From contig JAJOHG010000155.1 of NCBI GenBank assembly GCA_021029095.1, forward strand, positions 1 to 59,422: a stretch of DNA of 59,422 nucleotides, read 5' to 3'. This DNA is from Phellopilus nigrolimitatus. Its lineage: Eukaryota; Basidiomycota; Agaricomycetes; Hymenochaetales; Hymenochaetaceae. The notes beneath the pieces are model-generated. The model saw only the letters and a program-made list of their open reading frames with translations. It had not been told where the DNA came from and ran no database searches. A program made the translations under genes and the position numbers. Positions 1 to 11,243 of this stretch are shown piece after piece (position 1 is the stretch's first letter; each line of letters begins with the position of its first letter).

Positions 1-50
1 TCTTCGCTACCTCCCTAGTATGTGTGCACCCACATATTCAATCATTGTTT
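1..50. repeat. Hairpin-containing dispersed repeat, copy A (truncated by window edge)
   Basis: The first ~50 bases resemble 28218-28262: both carry a CTTCGCT start, a C/T-rich spacer, a TATGTG..CACATA inverted repeat and then an AT-rich run ending in CATG/CATTG-TTTYC. Similarity by eye is about 80% with small gaps. The element probably extends left of the window. It could be the end of an old transposon or a repeated untranslated region; no coding potential is visible. Confidence 0.5.
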
Positions 51-1709
51 TCATTTTGGGCAGCGCCCTCGCACTGCAGAGCTCCAGAAATAATGATCTA
101 ACTAAATGTGGTACGTCGATCAACAAGCGATCTCATAGACACGCGAAGCATATGCACAATCTGCATACATGATGGACAACTTGAAGTAACCCTTTGATTT
201 TAGTGTGTACGATATGCCCTCCTTTTGTTCCGCTTTTCTTTAATGAAATCATCTATTTGGTTCGTCATAAAGTCACGAAAGGCACGTCAATCAAGGTCCC
301 GAAGATATGTTTGACTAGTCTTCCTAGCCCAGCAAAGATGTAGGCTCAAAATATTAGTATTAAATATAGCCCTGGCTATTGTTGTCCTCATATTATACTG
401 CATGCACCCTTGAAATTTATCTTCAATCGGATCGAAGTCAGTTACGCCAACTCCAGGAGAGACACCCACCCAACACCGGGGATTCCTTTATTCCTAACCA
501 AATACTGCCTTATTCTCTTTCTTCCAGAGATGGAAGTAGAACCCCGGGCACGTCAGACCCTTTGTGTGAGTGTTCTCTCTCCTGTCATCTTGTAAAATTG
601 GTCCTTACTGACTGGATGAAAAATTGTGACCGACATAGACCTTTTCCGCATGAGCTTCAATATTCGTGAGTGAACAGAAAATTTCATTCTATATCGATAA
701 CGAGCATAAGCACAGTCAGCGGGATATGAAGTCACTCTCAACCAATATCTATTTCAAGTCAAGCTAATATTCGCCATGTGAAATCGTCACCTCTGATGAC
801 AGACACATCTCACCCGCTCCTTCAATACATCTAGCCAAACTCGCATGTTGCGACCCGCGGTAGTCTTCAAATCTTGCTGAGAGTTCACTTTTGTGGAATA
901 CCGTACTGCAAGACCTCGTGTGCCTCGGAGAGAAGGAAGCAAGATCGAATGAGATGGTTCCTGAGCTTGTTTCCGACGAGGTAAATTAGAAGCTGGTAGA
1001 TTAGTATTTCAATCCGCTGATGGGTACTCTTTCTCCTCCCTAGGATGACGCGCAGATAATCGAAGCACAATACGACGTCGTATTCAATGAGAAAATACTA
1101 TCGAATAGCATGTTCTCATTGGCGCCACCTCATTCTCCGCTTCCCCCGTACTTACCGGCGTTGCCTGGTAGAAGCAGCTGTCGCATTGAAGGTCTTGCGG
1201 CCTGTAGGTACGGATCATTAGCTAACATGAACGATGGCTTTCCTCTTATCCACACGATTCCGCTTCGCCTCAACACCGTGGGCAGTTTGGTGGATGGCTC
1301 GGGCATCGCTGGTGCCGAAAATGATGAAAGCAGGCGGTTAACAGAGCTTGCTTTTATCAGTCGAGTATATCTACGGTTGCATTCGCGGCTTCGTATTTCA
1401 ACTAGTGTCTCAGAAGGAAACTTGGTAACCAACGCACTGACTTTACTTGTCATCATTAGTTCTATGGGGTCATAATTTCGGATGTATTCTGTGGCGCGCG
1501 TTGTATTATGCTGCACTTTTGTTTCTTCATAGTCGGGTTTCTTATCCATTGGCTTATTCCCTCCATCTCGTGTACTGCCGTCTATTGACGTGCGACATTA
1601 CTGCATGTTTCTTTCGGAAATACCATACATACTCCTTCCTTCTGCATTCTTGTGTTATTCGTGAGCAGACCTTTCATTCGTACTCGACTTCAGAGGACAT
1701 ACCACACGC
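51..1709. other. Unassigned DNA, no recognisable gene
   Basis: Several short open frames exist on both strands. The longest are 139 codons on the minus strand at 1130-1549 and 121 codons on the plus strand over the same bases. Neither shows a domain, a splice-supported extension or similarity I recognise, and they overlap each other. The stretch may hold the 3' flank of the DUF6533 gene and non-coding DNA. Confidence 0.5.
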
Positions 1710-3438
1710 TCATACATGCGCATCCTGACTCCGAGTTCCGCGCCCCACACTATCAGAGGCAGTTGTTTCCGCAATCGCTAGTCTTCCTGAAGATTTTGGA
1801 TTCGGTGTGGTGTTGCTGAACGTCGATGTAGATACCATCATAAAGCTCTCTCCGCGAAAGCCAGTCTCGCTGTTGTAGCGACCCGAAAACCCGGTCGGAT
1901 TTGTGCCGGTCTGCGAGCCAGCTTCTCGCAAGTTCAGTATCATCCGAGACGTCAGCGTTACAGATATCCTGAGGAAATGCAACGTTAGTAGTACATTGAG
2001 GAGCATTTGACTGCAACTTGAAGCATACATACGTATGCGTCAACATAGAGTTGTTCCCCGCACTCTCTTCTGGGAACCTATTTTCCTTTCTCTTGTGCAT
2101 GGGTCAGTCAGATAAAAATGTCAAAATCATTGGCTCACCAGAAAAAGAAGGAAATTAATCAAATTTGCAGCCGCCAAAACACTGGGTGACAGGAGATGTA
2201 ACGATCAACTATATGGGAATGCTGCTCAACTAAGGACGTACGCGTAGAACATACTTCCTATCAATTTCAATGTTAGTCTCTCCTCGAAATAATATACTGA
2301 TTATTGACGGACCATCTCTCATGAGCAAGAATACTAAGGGTGACTGGATCCCGATGTGCCTATGTTCTTTACACATTTTGTATGTTTTAGAGACTGTTAA
2401 AAGAAACACCGTGGTGTCAAAAAGCAGGTTGGACAGCCATGAGAACTTGAAGGCTAAGTTGTGAGTATTTAATCAATGGTCTAGTTGTCGGTGAGTTCAA
2501 GGAAGGTTAACACACATATATTCCTAAGGAATGAATGGATAAATCAGATTTTATATAGTAACAAGCAATACGGCGGACTGACGACACGAAGCCAGAGGGA
2601 ACGCATGCTCTGAATTCGGATTCAGGTCCGAAAGATAGGTTCGTCGTCTTCAACTGCGATACGCTCCACTTCGAAGCAAGGGCAATCAATCCTGCAACAG
2701 AAGTACAGAACGAAAAATTAACGGCTTACCGCAGCTCCTATCATAGTCAAGATTCCCAATGCGATTGTCACCAGCAGTACCCACAGATTGCCACGGTAAA
2801 GAGCATACACGCGCATGACAAGAAGTACTGCATGGGTTTAGGCGTGCCATTTATTGTGTGTCTTTTGGTAAGAGATTAAATGCCTACCAGCAATTATACA
2901 TTGTGTGGTCGTACTTAGAGATCCAGGGATTCGTGCGAAGGCCGTGCATCTGGCCCATGTATGATTACTAGTTAGGGAGGGACTGCTCAATCCTAAGGGG
3001 AAAAGAAGTTCGTACGCCTTCACAGTGTCTGTCAAGTAGGCTGGAATCTCGCGTAAAAAGAAAACGCACTTTATCATTGTCCGGAGAGTTGAACAAGAAA
3101 TAGACGATGGGTATATATCCAAAGAAAGTGAGATATCTGTTCAGAATGAAGATGTATGAACTCAAGGAGAATTTTTGTCGCCAGATCTGCTTGATTTCGA
3201 GATGAAAGGTGATGGTGTAATCATAATAAAGGACAACTACAGGATACACGTCAGTACTACATACTTTAAATAAAGCGATCTCAGTATCCTCACCTATAGC
3301 AGCCAAACAAAGATATTGCAGCGATACTCTAAAAGAACCATTTTCCCGGACCGATAGCGGAGAACGATTTAGTCGCGTTGCAAAAAGAAAGACAAAACAC
3401 GCACATTGACTCAACAGCGTCGAATACGAAGGGTTCAC
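1710..3438 (-). CDS. DUF6533 multi-pass membrane protein
   Basis: Predicted integral membrane protein of the DUF6533 family, which is strongly expanded in mushroom-forming fungi and has no established function. Near 3225-3110 the translation contains VVLYYDYTITFHLEIKQIW followed by a run ending YLTFFGYIPIVYFLF, the hallmark of the domain. It is joined to LCLAAI by an intron whose ends are near 3293 and 3246. Downstream exons keep the family order: RVYALYRGNLWVLLV (about 2810-2760), a W-containing helix with LLFDTTVFLLTVSKT (about 2440-2390), LMRDGPSIIS (about 2320) and the C-terminal SVTLTSRMILNLRE (about 1970). A Ser/Thr-rich tail follows, ending at the TGA at 1710-1712. At least five introns are needed. 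The start MNPSYSTLL at 3438 is plausible but not certain, and exon borders in 2000-2250 are unclear. No disabling change was seen. Confidence 0.72.
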
Positions 3439-4629
3439 GTGGCTGAAGGCTGTCCATCATTGACTCAGATAATCTTGCAAGGCATCTCGGGGTGTGGCGG
3501 AGGAGGGAGGTAGACTTGAAAGACCTGTATTTAAGCTAAGGGGTACAACGTCAAAATCAGGAATATCAACGCTAAGTGTGGCCGGTAGCCTTCTCGGGAG
3601 GCATATTGCAGATTGTTGATGCCCAATCAGGTCTTAAGGAAGGGCTTTCAGTTGAGACAGTGCCACTGTATCCGCTTTCGCCACACAGAAGCATGGTGCA
3701 TAAAACCGACGAAGATAGTGCGGCGTCCAGACGAGAAGCAATGCCAGGAGAATCTCCGCGTGAGATAGATCAACAAAACCTTGTATATCTCAGCCGACCA
3801 GAAAGCAAATAGACTTTCCACATAGAGACGAGGCTCTCGGTCGCGTATCCTCAAGGTTTTTATTGCACCATTGAACAGTAGAACTGATCAAATTCACTGC
3901 CGGCGCAGAGAAGGAAGAACTGGGGCAGGATTATCAGCGCATCGCTCTTGCTCATGGCAGAAGTTCATTGAGCCAAGCCCTCAAGAAACGACGAAAACGA
4001 GCGGCACCGGTGACGTCCACGAACACAGGAGGACTTATAAAATGCGATTGGATGGGAATGTATACACCCTGTTGCAGACTGGTATTTATATTCCGAACAA
4101 TTTCGATTGAAGTCGATGCGATCACCTTAAGCCTGTCAAAATCAAGTCATCATGCTTCGAGCCGAAGTTAAAAAGGAAGTTCATCGAGTCGATCAACGAT
4201 CTGTCGCCTTTCAGAACAATGAGACCGTACTTGTGTTTATACAATGAAAGACCAAGATGGCTTACCAAGCCATCGCGGGTCGTGCGCACGGAAGTCCTTG
4301 ATGTGATTTCGTTTTATGAGCCGAATCTCGCGGGCTATATAAAGCCAATAAAATCATCGAAATATGGAATGCACTTACTAAGTGCATCGCATTACAACTC
4401 ACTTTCAATTGCATTTGGGACGACTATAAGAGCAAGAGAAGAACAAGGCTCGAAGCTGAGTCTTGTTTTCATTGTCTAAAAGCGGAAGCTGAGGTGTTTG
4501 TTTGGCAACACGCTGTGAACCAAACGCGACAGTGGCACGCTTTTGTGGTGGCGGCCACGGCGTGGCTCGACGCGGTTGTCTTGTGTCTCGCAAGTTCAAC
4601 TTTTCACTTACTCTATAACCTCACTCAAG
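3439..4629. other. Intergenic DNA upstream of NUP2
   Basis: Scattered frames under 90 codons lie on both strands (for example plus 3576-3812 and minus 3648-3854). None has a recognisable domain or fits a multi-exon model. The last ~130 bases before 4630 form the 5' flank of the nucleoporin gene; a CTCACTC-rich stretch precedes its ATG. Confidence 0.45.
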
Positions 4630-6887
4630 ATGAAACGGAGTGCAGAAAAGCAGCTGACGAAGGATCATTCAGACGACGATGAAGTAGAGGTCGGTCAAAT
4701 AAAATCTCGCTCAAAGCAGTCTATGAACAAACAGTTCGCAGGAGGTCGATCCGTCCCAAGGTTTCAAGAAGGCAGACCAGTCTTCTCTCTCAGCACGACC
4801 GTGAGTCCTATATCCTTACCATTGCACGTTTATTTCTTATGATGAATAATGACTCTATTCGCAGTATGAGAGGTCTGCCAAAGCGAGGCAATGCCACGGG
4901 CGTACCACAACTTCCGTTGTTCGGCGCGTCCTCCTCAGAGACCAACGTAAGCAATCTGCCATCCATTCTGACCACAAGTTTCTCATGTTGGGAACTCAGC
5001 CGTCCAATCCTGGCTCTGGATTCAAAGCATTTGGTTCTGCGTCAAGCACCCCATTCACCTTCTCTGCCCCTTCTACGGCCTCGCCAATGTTCTCGACGAC
5101 CCAACCTTCCTCCACTAACGATTCACCTTTCACGTTCGCCACTAACGCTGCAGTGTCATCCTCTGCTTCACCTGCTACCAAACAATTTGCTTCTTTCCTG
5201 GGCTCTCAGCCTAACGGCACGTCTACCCCTTCGTTGGCACCCAGGCCCGCGACATCTGGAGTAGACAAAGCAGCAATAACATACTATTCTTCCCTTCGCG
5301 GTCTTAACAAATCGTTCAAAGACGCTGTCTCAAAGGCGATAGACTCCGACCCTTTGGGCGACCTGACAGGGATTTTGGACCAGTACAAGAGCATACGGTC
5401 TACCATCCAGAAAGAGTTTGATGACGGTGGAAATCCGCGAGGTTCTGTGCCGATAAATGGAACGTCCAGCTCGTCTACACCTATGTTCGGTTCCAAACCG
5501 AACTTAAGTGCACCACAATCTTCATCTGCACCCTCCCTACCCAAACCGCCTGCAGCATTCACTGGCTTTGGGCTATCATCCTCTGCTTCCACGCCTTCTG
5601 TACCGAGTACATCGATGCCAGCACCTGGCGGTTTCAAGCCAAATTTTGGGTTGACAACTGCAACATCCAATGCACCCACACCGTTTTCTTTCGAGCAACC
5701 TGCGACGTCAGAAAAGACATTGCCCACATCTCCCTTCACGTTGCCCAGTTCGTCTGCAACTGGCGCTAAGCTCTCGCTCTTCGGCTCTTCTGACTCACCC
5801 CCCAAACCATCGCCTTTCGGTGGCACCTTGACGCCCTCTTCATCGTCTCCTTTTGGTTCATTGGGTGCGACTTCGGCAAGCAAGCCCACCTCCGTCTTTG
5901 GATCAGGAGGTGCATTCGGGGGAGCGTCCTCAACAGCCAAACCTGAAACTGTCTCAAATTCGCCAAGTTTATTCGGAGGCAGTGGTCCGGTGAGCTCTAC
6001 TTCGACACCAACCTTCAGCGCCACTGGCTCTGCGTCGGGAGGGTTCGTTTTCGGTGCAAAGGCTGCAGCGAAAGGGAACCTCGGGAATCCTGTCGGGTTC
6101 TCATTTGGTAGCAATACGCCTACGCCGGAGCCCGAAGGAGCGTCTGCTGCAGCAGATGAAGGTGCATCGAAATCGGCGGCGGGTTTTGCTGCATCGACCT
6201 CCTCACCTGCTGGATTTACATTTGGTTCGAGTGCAACTGCGGGCGCCAGTGGAAGCCAAAGTACATCTGCGACAAAGTCACCGACACCTTTTTCGACCTC
6301 GTCTGCCGGCGACTCGCGGGGCGTGACGCCCTCAGCAGAAGGTGGTGAGACATCGGCCGACGGTGACGTGGTGAATACGAAAGTGTTAGGTGAAAACCCT
6401 AACGACTTAGAGGGCGAGGGCGAACAGGACGAGGAGTCGCTGCATACGAGTAGGGTGAAAATCTACAAGTTTGGTAAGAAAGACGGCCAGCCGCATTGGG
6501 CTGAGGTCGGCGTCGGTGAGTATTTTTCTAACACGTAGCACTGCTCGATTACGGTTTGAAACCAAGTTTCTGACGAATAACTGTAGGAATGCTCCGAATC
6601 AAGAAGCATAAAGTGTCGGGGGCAAAGCGGATGTTATCGAGGAACAGTGCAAATGGCAAGATTATGATGGTAAAGCACTTTCCTCATGCTTCTGCACCTG
6701 TTATTTACTGTTTCATTTTCTACAGAATTTCAAGCTGTATTCCGGTCTGAAGGTCACACGCTCGAAGCAGGTATTGAACTTCGTGGGCCACGACGAGGGT
6801 GTGAACACTACGTACAGAGTACGGGTGAAGGATGAAGCGAGCGCTATCGCGCTCAAGGAAGCAATCGAAAAAGAGGCGCCAGCATGA
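4630..6887 (+). CDS. NUP2: FG nucleoporin of the Nup2/Nup50 type with C-terminal Ran-binding domain
   Basis: Mobile nuclear-basket nucleoporin that binds importin alpha and Ran-GTP and speeds cargo release during nuclear import. Six exons give 653 residues: 4630-4689, 4742-4800, 4865-4946, 5000-6515, 6587-6669 and 6726-6887; the lengths sum to whole codons. The N-terminus is MKRSAEKQLTKD followed by VDPSQGFKKADQ and MRGLPKR, the Nup50/Nup2 importin-alpha-binding head. The middle is Ser/Thr/Pro-rich with many FG dipeptides of the FGS, FGG and FGA kind. The C-terminus, from SRVKIYKFGKKDGQPHWAEV through MLRIKKHK and NFKLYSGLKV, is a RanBP1-type domain split by two introns. The long open frame on the opposite strand (5284-6114) is a shadow of this biased sequence. 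It ends 289 bp from the stop of the convergent GAP gene. Confidence 0.93.
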
Positions 6888-7176
6888 ACTGTAGTGCGTC
6901 TAGGCTGTGCAACTATATGTAGCCGAGCTTTCGTATCTCACACATCTATGTATCTTGATTTCCATCTTCGTTGTCTATTTTGGCTCAATTGATACATATG
7001 TGCTGGACTCACGTCGCTGCGTTGAATTTACATTAATCTACACTACCAGTTTGGTTGCATGTTCGGATGCGTCGGTGATGACGGGTGTCGCATTTGCGAG
7101 TAGCAATATGAGATGAAAGGTCAATAGACCGACGACGAACTGGGTTGTTGGCCTCTCTTTTCCGGGCGAATGTGTA

Positions 7177-9265
7177 CTATGAGCCCAGGAAGTGGCTCTG
7201 CGCATTCTGCCAAGTCGAGTTGAGTACGAAAGCGTGGCTTAAAAGAAGCTCGATCTCGTGGTCTCCCCAGTTTTGCGTGGGTAATGATTGAAGGAACATT
7301 ATAATGCCCTGAAGTTTGGTGTAAGTACAGTAAACCGGGAAATAACCACAGAACTTGCCTGAAAGTCCATGTCCTGAAGCTTCTTGCTCCAGTTCATGAG
7401 AAAAGCGGAACATACATAAAGATGGAATTGAGAAAAAGCATCCGGACCTTCGGCCTGAAGTAAAGAATTCGACAGTCAACAATTCTGCAATTTGCCTTGA
7501 GAAAGGACACAAACCAGATACGTATCCCACATTCGAACGGTATTTTTAACGCTAATCTCTCGCATCAAGAGACAATTCATCCAGCGGAATGCGAACTGCA
7601 TGAATTCAACATTCTCAGACTGCAGATGAGCGAATAAGGGAGCTACCGATGCGGAAATGAAGATAAGCACCTGTTACAAATAGAATCAAGGAGGAAAATA
7701 AGCTTGCCATCTATACGAGCAACGAGCTCAGCCATGCGCTTGACACTTCGTTGAATCCCTGGTTGTGCAAAAATATAGTTGTCTTGTATTCCATCCAGAA
7801 GGCGACTAAGACACCAGAACGAGTCGGCCTCGACCGCGCTTAGTACACTAGGAGGAAGTCGTGCTGGGTCAAATTCTTCGGGGTCAGAAGCTAAATCAGA
7901 AGAGTGCATTCAGCCTTTGTCGCATAAGTTACGACATAACCTCTTACAACTTACTGATGTACGCAGAAAGGAAGACCTGGAAGAACGGCGTGACAAGGTC
8001 ATTGATCCCTTGAACATAGCCGCTGGCAGGATGTCGAATCGCCCAAACATAGAGAATTCTTTCGATACTCTGCGTGATTCATTTTAAAAAAAGGAGTTTG
8101 TAAATCATAATGCACGCACCCGCTGCGTAGCGCCATGCATCCATAGCTTGACACCGGGCCGAGTTCGCGGGACGTCGATTTCTATCTGATGCCATATTTG
8201 CTGGTCCAGTCCATCACGCCCCTTAGCAAACGTGACATCGACTAATGAAGCGTATTCAGCGCGTTTCCGCGAAAGAGTGGATGTTCGCATGAGAGAAGGA
8301 AGAGGGAGATAACCCTATCAAAGCAAGATTTAGACACAGCACTGGTTTACACAAGCTGTCTGCTCACAAGTAGAAGCTGCCAGGCTATGGGTCGCAGTTC
8401 ATCCGGAATTCCATTCCATGCGAGCTTCCTTAGGTCAACTGACGAACAGGGTAGAATTCATCAGACCTTCGTCGAGTTTACTCTGTTGCAATGATCGCAC
8501 CTATACTGACGTCCTCGGCCAGCAAACACTCGACGAATTTATTTCGTTTGTTGGTCCTGATAGATAGCTCACGCATAAGCTGGGAAGAACCAGACTTCTG
8601 GTGGCTAGGCCCGGATGACTGGAGTCGTTTGGGGCGGGAGGCATGTCGACGGCGAATGGTTGATAGAGGGTCTGAAAAGCTGTTAATTTACGATACCTGC
8701 TACAGGGTCGAATAAGTGCGCTTATACCTTGTACGACGTCTCCTGCATCATCTCTCACAGAGTCCAGTCCGCTTCTCTCCTTGTTGGGCTTCGGGTCAGA
8801 AGCTTCAGCGTCCGTGTCTGCTACAACTATATCCTCGATGTCAAACTCCTCGCTTGTCCTATGCTTGGCGCCGCCAATCGCTTCATCCTCCTTTATACCT
8901 CGTGCACCATTCTCGGAGGACTTGCTAACCATAGTCCAGCTTGTCTTGTGAGAATGTAATTGCTCTGGCCGCGGAGAATAGGAGCCAGAATTGGGTGCAC
9001 TGACATGAGTATACGAAAAGGCTAAGCTAGATGAGGAGGGTGACTTCTTCGGCTTTGGGACAGGACGGGCGGTTGTCGAAGAGTCCAAGGCAATTCGGCC
9101 GATGCTGTTCGACCTGCTAGTGTTTGGAGGCTTTTGCGGAGGAGACTCCGAGTCGGACGCACTGTCCCATGCGTCTTCTTCTGCCCATTCCACGGAGGCG
9201 TATGATGAGAAGCGCGCCGGCGTGTTGAGACCAATGTGAGGTCGAGCTGGAGGAGGGCGTGTCAT
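7177..9265 (-). CDS. GYP1: TBC-domain Rab GTPase-activating protein, Gyp1/TBC1D22 type
   Basis: GTPase-activating protein for Rab GTPases; yeast Gyp1 acts on Ypt1 at the Golgi. The N-terminal third (MTRPPPARPHIGLNTPARF onward, start at 9265) is acidic, Ser/Pro-rich and probably disordered. The TBC domain begins near 8430 with LAWNGIPDELRPIAWQLL. Both catalytic fingers are visible: the IxxDxxR motif as IEIDVPRT (about 8185) and the glutamine finger as GYVQGINDL (about 8025). Later blocks are LLDGIQDNYIFAQPGIQRSV, FAFRWMNCLLMREI with RMWDTYL, and a C-terminal GIIMFLQSLPTQNWGDHEIE ending in AQSHFLGS before the TAG at 7177. Several small introns interrupt it, and the ones between 7650 and 8380 were not placed to the base. 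Upstream in-frame ATGs exist at 9274 and 9289, so the start is a choice. Confidence 0.9.
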
Positions 9266-9495
9266 CTCAATCATAACCAAGAACGACAATCAAACGACGC
9301 GATGAGCGCCGACGTCGTTGTCGACAGTGACAAACACGCTTTTACACGTTTGGACAACGTTCGTGAGCAGGTCTTGACTCTCTTGTCTTCACCTCGTAGA
9401 TCAGATCATGGTGTTTGTGGCCGAGTTTGGTTAAGTAATACGTCGAAAACAGTTTGTCTGTATGCGTGCTTTTCGCTTCTTCTCTCACCACAACC
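9266..9495. promoter_or_regulatory. Shared divergent upstream region, GYP1 / REC114-like gene
   Basis: About 230 bases separate the two divergent start codons, so both promoters must lie here or reach into the genes. No clear TATA box is visible. Any link between a housekeeping GAP and a possible meiotic gene is inference from position only. Confidence 0.4.
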
Positions 9496-10959
9496 ATGGC
9501 GCTACCGGCGTCGAAGAACATTTTTGTGCTCACAAAATATTCGCGTGCAGTGTTCAAACAGTCTGACGGCAATCAGAACTCACAGGCATCAAAAGACTGC
9601 GACTGGCATCATCACACACAGCCCAACCTCCGCCTGCTTCTCGAATCGCGATGTAATCAAGGAGGACCAGAGTCGATCAGATTACGCGTAGTGTGGACTG
9701 TGGACAGGGGAGGTTCGTTCGCGAACAAGTCGTCTCAAGATAATGTAATTTTTGTAAGCATACAGCGTTTATCTCTTGCGCAATATGCGCTTACAATAAC
9801 ACGTCCAGGAGGACATCGACCTTTTGGTCATCAGGAAACACGTCCATCCCTTCCCGACGCAAGGGCTTCCTCTCAAGGCTGTATATCGAGAAAGCATGGT
9901 CGGCATTCGATACCTGCCAACTCAAGCCCGTTCAAGTGCCCCATCCGTACTCTTTTCTGACATTGTTTATTGTATCATCGCCAATCAATTGTCTTCGCAG
10001 GAATTCCAACGCTTTCAAATGACTTTCCAAACCCCTCAAGCTGCAGCCGCACTCATCAAAGCTATTCGAGATGTTTGCCCGTGCAAGCCAAGTCCGGTTA
10101 ACACAACTGCTGTCGCGGGACCTTCAATTCACAACCAGACCCGAGGCAACGACACCATCTCTGGCTCTCAGTCGATTCAATGTTCCTTTCCTCAAATACA
10201 ATCGCATAATATAATCCAAACCCCTGCAAGAAACTGCTTCAACTCCTCAGTCATGCCAACGCCTCAGTATTCAGACGACCATCTACTTCCTGCGTCCCAG
10301 GCAACTCAACACTTTGATCTACCCCCAGAATTTTCTACGCTTTCCCAGCCGGCTTATATGAACCACGCTGCTCCTCGTCTTGAATCTCGAACCTCGAACT
10401 ATTGTGTATCTGTTCCGCAAGCCCGTACTCGCCATCAGACATTGTCCCATGAGATTGTTAGAACGGACCATTTATTATCTCCCAATCCTGCTCGGCAGAG
10501 TTATAGCTCGCTTCCGCGCCGACACACTGCGACCATCTTCGAATCGGATATGCGTTGTGTGCAGGAACCCCGCATTGAACCCCGCTTGTCCCATGATTTG
10601 CTATTGCCAACGCCACCTTCCTCTTCTCAGGCCCCTACTACCGGCAACAGCGAAAGGGAACCACGCACTTCACTCTGCAAAGAACACCCCACTGTCCCTG
10701 TTACTAATCAGAATGACCCCTCGACTTCAACAGCTTCTACTAAAGATCCCATGCTGACGTCCCTCTATGAGGCATGCAAATTAGACGATCTTCCTCAGGA
10801 AGAACTAGAGCAACTCGTCGCGCATATTGTGCGCGAAGATGGTTTCGCGCAATTGGTAGGTCTTCTGTATGACTTTCATTGCACAACTGATAAGACGAGC
10901 CACAGCTCGAGAAGCTAGATCAGCTATGGCAGATAAAAGGTTATGTCAACACTATTTGA
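9496..10959 (+). CDS. Candidate Rec114-like meiotic recombination protein
   Basis: Four exons (9496-9753, 9809-9946, 10001-10855, 10906-10959) give 434 residues and keep frame. The N-terminal ~160 residues look like one compact domain: MALPASKNIFVLTKYSRAVF, then IRLRVVWTV, DIDLLVIRKHV and EFQRFQMTFQTPQAAAALIKAI. The long middle is low-complexity and rich in Ser, Pro and Gln. The C-terminus is helical: LPQEELEQLVAHIVREDGF then LLEKLDQLWQIKGYVNTI. An N-terminal PH-like domain, a disordered linker and a short C-terminal helix is the Rec114/Rec7 architecture, a partner of Mei4 and Mer2 in meiotic double-strand-break formation. That family diverges fast, so the call rests on architecture and a few residues. 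The second intron (9947-10000) keeps frame whether spliced or retained. Otherwise a conserved basidiomycete protein of unknown role. Confidence 0.42.
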
Positions 10960-11243
10960 TGCTAGTAACTGCCTTTGCACCTTTTCTTGCCCTTATAACT
11001 GTCTCCAACCCTTTATTTCATTTATACTCGCACTCGCTTCCTGCAACTTCTGCGCAAATTTTATCTTTCGATGTATTTGTCATCAAGACTTTAATTAGAA
11101 CAAAATACATGTATGTAATCCTGTCCATCTCGCGTAAAATACTATTACAATCCGAATATCCGCTATAATCGTACAACTGAAAATATGGACCTCTAAGAAA
11201 CACAAGAACTGACAAGACTTAGAGATAAAGTAGAAAATACTAA

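Noticed and set aside
1130..1549. 139-codon minus-strand frame and a 121-codon plus-strand frame over the same bases
   Set aside because: Neither has recognisable motifs, splice-supported extension or composition that favours it; left as unassigned DNA.
5284..6114. 276-codon minus-strand open frame
   Set aside because: Lies opposite the FG-repeat exon of the nucleoporin; Ser/Pro/Gly codon bias opens the antisense frame. The plus strand has a complete, spliced, recognisable protein.
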